Of a stretch of DNA of 64,000 nucleotides, positions 55,439 to 64,000 are shown one piece after another. The notes below the pieces were generated by a model that saw only the letters and a list, made by a program, of their open reading frames with translations, was not told where the DNA came from and did not search any database. Source of the DNA: Gymnopilus junonius (Eukaryota; Basidiomycota; Agaricomycetes; Agaricales; Galerinaceae); the NCBI GenBank assembly GCA_015501075.1, contig JADNYJ010000102.1, positions 1 to 64,000 on the forward strand, given 5' to 3'. The translations under genes were made by a program, and so were the position numbers. Numbering within the stretch: position 1 is the first letter of the stretch; each line of letters opens with the position of its first letter.

Positions 55439-56673
55439 GTTTCATTCAGCGGGCGAGTCGTGCGTGTCAGTGAAATGTTGGAGGTGGTAGCCCGCTAACC
55501 ATGGAAGAGGTCGGTATAATGAGAGGCACCTCGCTTGGCTTGCTGCGCGGTGAAGAATGGATATGTCAGCCACAGAATGCGAGGAAATGGAGCGGAAGAA
55601 GACAGATATACCAAGGAAAGGCCTGGACAATCCCTCGATGACCGTGCAACGGTGCGTAAGTGTGGTTAGAAGGAGAGAGGTTGTCTTGGTCTTTGCCTAG
55701 TGATCCTTCTTGTCCCTTTTGTCGCCCAAATCTCTCAGAAAACGGGCATAGTCAGGCATGATTCCGATTGGGTCCTTCTCGACTGATCGGTGTGGTTGCC
55801 GTCGGATTCACATGATGGGAAGTGCTGCCTGCTGCTCTTTGTTCGTTGCTCCCAGGCGGAGTATCCGTTTATTCTGATGCTGGGTAGTATGTAGACCGTT
55901 TCTATCACGTTCATGACGCTGAACGCTGCCAGTCTCAGCGTTCACGACATCAACATTGATGAGAGGAGCGATGAATACGATGTCCGAGTTTTCGGCAACG
56001 CGTAAGTACTCGTTACCACGTGCCCGCGATGATAGGCGCCAAGAGAAACTGCTGCCGGGAATTCGGCGTCTGACAACGAGTCGCTGACATAGTGCCCAAT
56101 AGGATTTTTCTACCGAAATTTTTTCTAATATACAGGCTTTATGGGACCAACCTTGGCATTGCAGCGTCGTCAGGATCAAAGAATAAACATCTGAGGCAGT
56201 TGAGCCGCATTTCACTTGGCAACTACGAATGGACTATTCAAATCAACAGATGATCTTTCAATCATTGGAACAAATGTCCTTGGCTGTAGAGACCATTGAA
56301 GAAACTGAGATGCGGTCCCGCGTTTGTTAGGCATCATGGGAAGAAGAAAAATTTGCAAGTTCTCTCCTGTGGCTCACCGTTTCTAATCTGAACTTCCAGA
56401 CGCGAGATGGAGTCGTAAGGAACTAATCGGTGAAGCAGATGGGACCACATCCTTCGAGTATACCAAACAGATGATGTTTATTCCGTTAAAATCTGGAGAG
56501 TTATCGTATTTCGTGAGGAAAGCGGATAAAGTTTTCCTTCGTGATGTATATGTTTCGTCAATACAATGTTTTCTCCGAGTTATTCTGCGAGGTGCATTGA
56601 ATCAAAAGGTCATAGAATACTATATGCCAACATAGCACAAGCTCGGACTGAACATATATCGATGTTGCACGGT
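55439..56673. other. intergenic, no convincing gene
   Basis: Promoter region of the protease gene, then sequence with one 135-codon minus-strand frame (55808-56215) that lacks an ATG start and motifs. No repeat or RNA gene seen. Confidence 0.5.
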
Positions 56674-58418
56674 CTATTGATGATGCCTGAACGTATTGAG
56701 CCAGTGTTCATGATTCTAGATAAGAAAAAAGAAAAAATCGTTAGTAAGAACTCTATCACGGCAAAAGGTACTCTTTTACACTTAGACTTACTCTAGAGTT
56801 TGCCACCAGGCGCGCCAGAAAACCACCGAGGTCTATATCTTTGTAATCTTTCCTAGCCAAAATATCGAGGAGAGTTCCAACTGTGGCGGGCAATACTTCG
56901 GGCTCCCATTTTAACTTTATGGCACAATAGAACCATTGAAAATACTTGTCGAATTGACACTGCCGCAAAGCCGGAAATTGAGGGAAGACAATTTCGGTGA
57001 GCCAAGTATATTGAGTACGGAGATTGAGAATATCTATGGGGTAAGCATCAAAGGACATAAATTCCAACTGGAGAGTATGCAGAGTGAGTTGTTTCGGTCG
57101 TTTACGAAGAAGATCCGACATCGTCTGTAAATAAAGGCTGTTGTTCACAGGTACGCTTACTTAACAAAGGAGGAAACGTACCTTTTTGTAGAGCGCATGC
57201 TGAGACGTTGTCGTCTTTTTGACCCAACTGAAAATGTCTAGCCGAAGAACTTGGAGATATGAAAACTGACCCCAGAAAGGAGATTGAAACTCATATAGTT
57301 CGGAAGGGATCCGCATATCCGTGATAGGACAAGAAGAAGATCGAAGTATTTCAAGGTCGAAAGATTGTAGCACCGCGTCCTTTTCATCGATAACTTCGAT
57401 TATGGAGATCGGTCTTCCGGGGACAAAAGTGTTCAATATCGAAACAGGAGCCACGACATGCTTTAAATTGGGTATCGTTCCGGGGTCCAGTTTAAGTGAC
57501 CCTTCAGGGAGACAAGCAATGTGAAGCCTACAGAGAACTGGAGTTTTGGACAAGAGTTTACTGAGGATTGCTGCATTGCTTCTCCCATCAATTTTGATGT
57601 ACTCAAGTAAAAGCGGATGAGGGCCTCTCGCCATCCTCTCGCAAAATTGCCAATTATCAGTTGAAAGTTCAATGAGACACTTGTAATTGATAGAACATAT
57701 GAAACACTCTAATAGAGCAGGTTTCGTAGTTGCTCGGAATTGTAGACCGAGAGACTTGAGTTCCAAAGACGAGATGTTTTCCAAGTATTCGGTTATGTCT
57801 TCTGAAAGAAGGCACATTTCGAAAGATAAGGACTTCAAGTGGAGTAGCATCCCCATCGCCCTGAGTAAATCTTTTGTAATGATGATCGAGGATATGGAAA
57901 GGGTATGGATATTTGACAAAGTGTTCAAGACCTTCGAGTAGAGCCCTGCGCCACTTCCAGCCTCTTTCCCTGGTTCGAACCTTGCGGTAACTTCATCCCA
58001 GTTGCAAAGAGCACAAGTCTTCGTGTACAACTTCATCATCTCAGCCATCGGGCCACCTTCAAGTAGATGCTCGCAGAATAATCCGTCCCTATGGGAAGTG
58101 AACAAATTAGGATATACGAGAGGATAAAGCGTTAATTCCTCGAATATCAAAGGAAGCACAGCAGAGCGGAAAAGGTGGCACACAAGGGTCGTGCTGAACA
58201 AGTCGCGCCTGACAGATGGGTACATCGAGGTGGTTGGGAGTCTGAACCTAACATGGTCAAATATTTCCAGGTATATTTCGGTTGGGATAGGTGTCAGAAT
58301 TTCCGTGCCTCTTCTGCGAACAGGATCTGTGGAACCATGAACGACGCAGACCTCCTCAAATCAAGTACTAACCGTCTTCAAATAAAAAGGACTTACTCAA
58401 CCATCGTAAGGCCGCCAT
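56674..58418 (-). CDS. F-box protein, paralogue A
   Basis: Exons 58418-58397, 58326-57182, 57124-56792 and 56715-56674 join in frame to 513 residues. After a 22-bp first exon comes an F-box-like start (TPIPTEIYLEIFDHV.. LVCHLFRSAVLPLIFEELT), followed by repeated leucine-rich segments typical of the large Agaricomycete F-box families (LHLKSLSFEMCLL, LELKSLGLQF). Such proteins are candidate substrate receptors of SCF ubiquitin ligases; the target is unknown. The last intron has a TACTAAC branch point and long T-tract, so the final 14-codon exon is well supported. It is related to the gene at 60242-61993, sharing PVRxRG..PIPxEIYLEIF, VPGRPIS and LTLHTLQLEF-like stretches. It starts 195 bp from, and divergent to, the formyltransferase gene. 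Confidence 0.75.
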
Positions 58419-58613
58419 ATGTTAGAGTTATGCTCGTAAGATATATGATGACTTCGGTCGTTGGCGCGATGAAGAATGGTCGAAAGGTAGAACAGAGAAG
58501 TGGAAGAAAACCGACAAACCGAGTCGCAAACCGAATGTGGGAATTATCTTTCACGTGATCGTTTCCTAGCCATTTTCAAAATCCTGAACATTCACGTCAA
58601 ACCTTCGAGTCTC

Positions 58614-60191
58614 ATGTTCTTCAAGCTAAAACACAATGCTCTTTGTATTCTGCAACTCAACATACGCCATACACATAGTGGTCCATTGACACAGATATGG
58701 CCTCTCCAAACACAGGTTTCAGATGGGGCTTTGGAACGATTTCGGGTTCTCTTCATGGGACGCGACGAATTCTCTTGTCTAGTTTTGCGGGAACTTTATG
58801 AGGCAAAGGGTGTGTGCGTGCGATTTAGGCCAGTCAGGGACCCGCATTAATTAACTTGCCTTTGTTTAGATGTCTGGAAAGATATTACTATAGCCACCCT
58901 ACCTGACGTGCATGTTGGGCGGCGAGGGTCGGTACTCTCGATTTGTGAGTCTCCAATCCCCTTGCGAGAGCTTCTTGTTGAGGGTTCTCGTCTCTCCAAG
59001 CTCGATGATATGTTGTTTTCGGTGGAGCTCATATCGTTGCTCAGCGCCTCTCAAAATACTCGGTGAAGAACTGAAAATTCCTGTGCACACAATACCGAAA
59101 GAAAAACGCGACTTCAAGACATGGCAGGTGTGCAATGATATATCATAATCATTTTTCATAGAATATCAAATAGTCATGTTTCCAGCTGCCGCCCCCATTC
59201 TCAGCAGAACCTGAAAATCTTCCACCGCTGAATCATCTGCTCATTTCAGCTTCGTTTGGTCGAATATTGACGGGGAAGATGCTCAACTCTTTCCAACATT
59301 CGCGGCGACTCAACGTTCACCCATCATTACTCCCGTCATATCGCGGGCCTGCACCGATACAGCACACAATATTAAACAACGAAAAAGAGGCGGGTGTATG
59401 TGTGATTGAAATGCTGAAAAAGAGCGAGGGAATCGACACGGGCTCTCTTTGGGGTTGTCAGAGGATGGTAGGTTTCTTTTTATCCTTTTAATCATTCTTT
59501 TTTCTGACCAACTTGGTTGTTTGGTCAGCCTGTACCGCCTGATGTAACGTTTGAAGGTCTACGCGATAGCTTGGCCGTCAAAGGCGGGAAATTACTTGTC
59601 TCTGTCCTACGGGACGCTATGGTTGGAAAGGTCTGCTGTGAAAAGATTCCTCGTCGAAAACGGCTAAATGCAATTATTCTAGGCTACTGCTCTTGCTCAA
59701 CCTCCTGCCGAGGACGCACCCAGAGCCTCTTTCATCACTGCAAAAGATGCGCATGTCGACTTTGAAACTATGACTGCAGAGGTCATCCACCGTCGATTCC
59801 GAGCTATCAGTCATCAGGTGCGTTCCTTCAAGTTTCTTCTGTCCCCTATGTACCTTTATATATGTGATTCTGACCCTGCTTTGGTTAGAAACCGCTCTTC
59901 ACCTATACTCCGGACGGTAAACCCCTCCAGCTGCGTCAGTTTGCTCCCATAAATCTCGAAAGTTCAGCTCTAGTCAATCTGTCATCGCGCCCTGGAGAAA
60001 CTGTCCTCTCCAAGTCTGACAAGATGCTTCTCATACGATGCGCGGCGGACACGGTCTTGGGTGTGACCAAGGTGAAGCCTGAGGGAAAGCCTGATAGGAA
60101 CGCTGGCGAATTCTGGAGGGGGCTGAGGGCTGTCAAAGAGGGTGCTAAGCAAGTCGTCTTCGGGACCAGCGTAGATAGAGGACTATTATAA
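58614..60191 (+). CDS. FMT1: methionyl-tRNA formyltransferase, mitochondrial
   Basis: Seven exons (58614-58809, 58870-58944, 59045-59127, 59186-59467, 59529-59630, 59683-59817, 59889-60191) join in frame to 391 residues. A basic, acid-free N-terminus (MFFKLKHNALCILQLNIRH) looks like a mitochondrial presequence. It is followed by the fold start FRVLFMGRDEFS and the signature LNVHPSLLPSYRGPAPIQ at ~160, with the catalytic Asn and His, and by Asp in GIDTGSL at ~202. The C-terminal tRNA-binding domain (HRRFRAISHQKPLFTYTPDG) follows. The enzyme formylates the initiator Met-tRNA for mitochondrial translation. It lies between two F-box paralogues on the other strand: 195 bp from one start and 50 bp from the other stop. 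Confidence 0.92.
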
Positions 60192-60241
60192 TTAGTAAGT
60201 AGTATTGGTTTAACTACATCATTACATCTTGGACCCTAGCA

Positions 60242-61993
60242 TTAATAGTGAGTAATTGGTGGTATACAGTAAGGAAGGTCATAGTAATAACAATTAATTA
60301 ACGTGCATTTCCACCTTGTCGTCGACATCGATATTGCCCACCACCGGTCGAAGTATCCGTCAAAATCAACATATTCGATTTCTTTCTTGAACACCTGCCA
60401 CAAAGTGATGAAAATGCCTACATACGTAGGAGACAGTTTCGGCTTCCAAGCCTTCTCAGTGTCGCAATACGACCACTGGATGAATTCTGCAAGGCAGAAT
60501 TTGCGCAGGGTTGGTATTTTGGGCATCAAAATCTTTGAAACCCATTCGTGCTGTTTCTTGAGATCTAGGAAACGCTCCACCATGCTGATGCCTTCGAAAT
60601 CAAGTCTGAGGGTATGTAATGGCGGGTGTTTAGGCCATGAATGAGTTAGTTCCGAAAGGTGCTGTAAATTCACTGGATGAGGATAGAAACTTTCGATTAA
60701 GGCGAAAAAAGAAGGGACGAACTTCGCCAACTGATGCACTAACGTGCTTGTCATCCTCGATATCTTTCTTCGTAAAATTCATCTGCAATATATGAAGGTG
60801 TGGAAAGTGTTGGTGGAACGGAAGTTCGTTATATAAACGGCCGGGAATTTGCATGAAATGAATGAAGGAAGAAGAAGACGTGAAAGCCTTGATCTCTTCA
60901 TCTTCTATCTTAGGATACATCTCTGCAAGTTGTAAGATCCTGAGAGTGGATATCGGTCGTCCAGGGACTAGAGCCGATAATACGGGCACGGGTGCTTCGG
61001 TATCTTCCAACATAGGTAGCACCTTCGTATCGAGGTGGAATATGAGATCAGGGTCTTCGAGCAAGGGAATGATGCCCAAAGCACGCAGAGTCTTCAAAAA
61101 TGGAGTTCGTTGGAAAAGGGTGGCCATAACATCTAGGTCATTGACGAAATACATGCTGAGCTTCTGCAGAGGAAGTACTTCGTCGCATTTTGCTAGCTGT
61201 TTGATCAGATACCAGCTACTCGTTGAGAGATCCAACATGGAGCTGTACGTTAGCTGATCAAAGAAGCTATGCATCGCAGCTGCTGTATTGCCATCCAAAA
61301 TCGCCTGTCCATCCGTGTCAGTGAAGGTGGCGACAAGACGTTCGAGTCTGAGTGAAGAGACCCCTCGTAAATGCCTGATGTTGACCTCGTCTGCAAGAGA
61401 GCAGTCGTGTATCGACAATGCCTTCAAATTCTGCAAGTTCGCTACCGACAACACGAACTCCTTCGTGAGTGAAATGGAGGAGAGCAGGAGCTCGTTCAAG
61501 CTCGACATGTGCCACATCGCTTTCGAATAAAGCGATAAGCACTCTCGTTCGACTGCGGCCGGGTCTTCAGGCTCGTCGATAGCAATAGTGAAGCAGCATA
61601 TCGAACATCTCTTCACGAGGTTTGCGGCAGCCGTCGCCGTCGCCATTCTTTCTGCCACGTTTGTGCAAAATTTTTGACGGTTTCTGCTTGCTTTGCCACT
61701 TTTGGTTGCTCGGAACATGATTTCGAGTGACTCGAACATCCACGGAACGGCGATCGAGCAGAAAAATCGACAAACAAGGGCTAGACAGGCCAGATGGCGG
61801 ACAGTATTTCTGTCGAACCATGGATCAAACATGGGTGGCCTGAGGTGCTTGAAAATTTCGAGGTAGATCTCGTTCGGAATGGGTGGAAGCACCTTCTTGC
61901 CGCGTTGTCGGACAGGACCTGTGATGTAGGGTACAAATTGAAGAATTCATCCGTTCAACAAAAACACGTACTAGACCACAACACCAGCGACAT
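60242..61993 (-). CDS. F-box protein, paralogue B
   Basis: Exons 61993-61972, 61918-60740 and 60672-60242 join in frame to 543 residues. As in paralogue A, a 22-bp first exon leads to PVRQRGKKVLPPIPNEIYLEIFKHL and LVCRFFCSIAVPWMFESL, an F-box-like start, and then leucine-rich segments (LQNLKALSIHDCSL, VSSLRLERLVATF). ALVPGRPISTLRI corresponds to the VPGRPIS segment of paralogue A. Probable SCF substrate receptor, target unknown. The junction near 60740 uses a GTGCAT donor; it was chosen because it restores NLQHLSELTH.. LHTLRLDF, matching the paralogue. The last ~25 residues have no counterpart in A. Confidence 0.72.
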
Positions 61994-62399
61994 CGTCTTC
62001 GACGGTGTCCCACCTCGTTGGATATCAGTCCTTTGCGAAGGAAGTGAAAGGTTGGAGGTAGAAATAGAAAATAAACGGCAGTGGCCATCACGTGTAGGTG
62101 TAAGCGTTTCGTCAGCCCCTTTCTCTTCTCCGCCGACTGCTTCAGACTGTTTTTTTAGGTGAAGTGCTTCTTACTGGCTCCCAAAAGCTTCAAGCTTACG
62201 ATCACCCAGATAGTACGCCCGTCAAAATTCTTAGAAACCGCAAAAGAAATAATAAATTGGAAAAGATTACACTAAGTACTCTCCTCGCGAACAATCCTCT
62301 AGACTGAGGGTGCCTGCGCTTGATGGTACCAGGAAATCCCTGCTATACATGAGACTCGATGAGACTAGATATCTACGTTCCTAGATAGGAATGGCTCAC
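61994..62399. other. spacer between F-box gene B and the GTPase gene
   Basis: About 400 bp holding the promoter of the F-box gene and the 3' end region of the GTPase gene, both on the minus strand. Nothing else seen. Confidence 0.5.
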
Positions 62400-63446
62400 C
62401 TAAAACCCGAAAATCCTTCGTAGTCTCCGCGATAGAGGTATCTTCAGCGCTTTGATTTGAACAGCCAGCTTCTGTATCTTTTCTTCAGCCTCCTGCAATT
62501 GCGATCGTGCTTGCTCGTCTCCTCCAGCAGCCATGCTCTTCTCCAAGTCGGCCATCTTCTGTTGCATTTCCAATACCTCTTTCAGGGTGAAGCGCAACTC
62601 CTTTCCGGCCTCGGTCTCTGGAACAATCTTTTTCTCGTCGCCTAATTCCCTTTGAATCTGGAGATAAACCTTGCCGAGTCTCTGACGCGTGAGGTTTGAG
62701 ACAAGATTGTCGACAAAAGACCAAGCAGATGCCCGAGTATCAAGAAAGGGTAGGACCCTGGCCCCCTTAATTGCCAAAGATTTCCAGTGAAGCTCTTTCA
62801 GCTCTTTCTGATGAGCGTCAGCAATAGCCTTCTCTGTTCGTCCCCATTTTGTGGTCCCTAGAATTACTTTGCTAAACGCATCTTGCCCACACAAGTGCTG
62901 AAACATTTCGAGATTCCGCCTCGCAGTCCCAGTGAAACGATCGTTGGATATATCGTGAAGATAAATGACACCCCCAAGTACAGCTTTGTTTTTTTTGTAA
63001 CTATGGACTTCGGTTAGGAAAGACCCAAATACAAATTCGTAGAGGAGGGAAACTCACGAGGTCTCAAGCCAGTCGGCAATTTTCTTCAAAATTTCTGCGT
63101 CCCCCTTATAGGTGTCGTCAAAACCTGGGGTATCAACGATGACTATTCTATCCTTAAGGCGCGGATATTGCGCCGGGTCAAGTACAACGAAACCGAGCTC
63201 GTCGGTGCAGGAGCTTAGAGTCTTTCCAACTACCATAACTTCCTTTCCGACCAGTGCATTGATAAACTGAGAGAGATCTGAGTAAGTAGGCCGAGGTGGC
63301 CTTTACATACGATTGCATACCGTGCTTTTTCCTGCTCCAGTAGGACCCATGATGCTAATGGTTCATGAGTATAATACTTAAATGTGTTGTCCAAGTTGGA
63401 CTTACGGAATGACGATGTCCGGACCCACTTGCTTTTGCTTGCTCAT
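62400..63446 (-). CDS. P-loop GTPase (AIG1/septin-like G domain) with C-terminal coiled coil
   Basis: Exons 63446-63406, 63354-63321, 63266-63058 and 63000-62400 join in frame to 294 residues. G1 is GPTGAGKST at ~17 (split by intron 2 right after it). G3 is VDTPGFDDT at ~69. A TTKWG motif at ~130 stands where NKxD (G4) is expected, as in several fungal AIG1-like G proteins. VIYLHDISNDRFTGTARRN is also typical of that group. The C-terminal ~90 residues are predicted coiled coil (LEMQQKMADLEKSMAAG, LQEAEEKIQKLAVQIKAL) ending in a basic RRLRRIFGF tail. The family is strongly expanded in Agaricomycetes with unknown roles. The start is the first ATG upstream of the G1 motif. Confidence 0.8.
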
Positions 63447-64000
63447 GATGTTGGCTGAAAGAACTGAGATTTCCGGACGGTTGGTTTTTCAAATGGAAGA
63501 GTAGAAAGGTTTTAAGGACGCAGTGGCACGCCTTCGGTTTCCCTAATCCATGCTTAGTACACGCTGCAGGCAGATATTCCGACGTTTCCAATGCAGAGTG
63601 TCAGCGCACAACGTGCCAGAACGTGAGACCGCAGTGAGGCGTTTCGAACCTTAGGAATAGAAACATACTTCGTGAATGGCAAATGGCGTCACTGCAAAAT
63701 GAAACGGGACATAGACTACCATTCTTCGAGAAATATTGCGGTTGGGCAGTGGACAAAGTTGCAATATTCGACTATTGCCTCAAACCGTTGCGCTTCCGTC
63801 GATAAGATAATCAATCACTTGCACGTACGTACCTTATACGAAAGGGATCTGTACCAATAAAACAGAAATAGACACTTGCAATCCCGATCCCTCGTTGCAT
63901 TGGATTGAGGCTCGATCACCTGCTGTCCAACCTGACAAAACACGTTGAATGTTCATAGACACGAGTGCTCGTTTTGAACGTGACTAAAAGATGGGTCGGA
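63447..64000. other. upstream region of the GTPase gene, nothing else seen
   Basis: No coding exon, RNA gene or repeat was recognised up to the window edge. The first ~200 bp should carry the promoter of the GTPase gene. Confidence 0.5.

Noticed and set aside
55808..56215. 135-codon minus-strand frame.
   Set aside because: It begins with GTG, has no ATG-started model, signal or domain, and no splice partner.

Overview
The window looks like nuclear DNA of a mushroom-forming basidiomycete (Agaricomycetes). Genes are packed on both strands and cut by many introns, mostly 46-70 bp with GT..AG ends and often a CTAAC-like branch point. There are two spliceosomal U2 snRNA genes, a Tnp2-type transposase remnant, an FHA-RING ligase, a BEACH protein, a mitochondrial carrier and several small secreted proteins of mushroom type. 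All gene models were spliced by eye. Almost every multi-exon model closes in frame from ATG to stop, which is the main internal check; no database search was possible.

Left part (1-9.7 kb): the tail of a Tnp2/CACTA-type transposase gene runs in from the edge. It is followed by AT-rich DNA with four decayed copies of a ~250-bp repeat. Next come a Dma-type FHA-RING ubiquitin ligase gene (minus) and a small secreted protein (plus). 10.8-20 kb: a secreted protein, then a gene that splices a CrtC/AttH (lipocalin-like) domain in frame to a complete isoprenyl diphosphate synthase, then a SAM methyltransferase and a MYND zinc-finger protein. 20-27.4 kb: a decayed or unrecognised minus-strand gene, a long F-box/WD40 gene with an apparent one-base deletion in an A-run, and U2 snRNA copy 1.

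27.7-36.7 kb is one 30-exon BEACH-domain gene (2447 residues). 36.7-45 kb is sparse: a six-exon unrecognised gene, a conserved fungal protein of dimeric alpha-beta barrel type, and a weak small gene. 45-50 kb holds a mitochondrial dicarboxylate-type carrier, a multi-spanning membrane protein and an unrecognised protein with a very basic N-terminus. At 51.2-52.1 kb sit a 483-bp MITE with perfect 34-bp inverted repeats and 8-bp target duplications, and U2 copy 2. The right part has a GPI-type aspartic protease, mitochondrial methionyl-tRNA formyltransferase squeezed between two paralogous F-box genes on the opposite strand, and a P-loop GTPase.

Most genes are unrelated housekeeping or lineage-specific genes. 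The functional groupings worth testing are the CrtC-prenyl synthase fusion, possibly with the nearby methyltransferase, as a small terpenoid locus; the duplicated U2 genes, which differ in the U2B''-binding loop; and the F-box pair around the formyltransferase gene.
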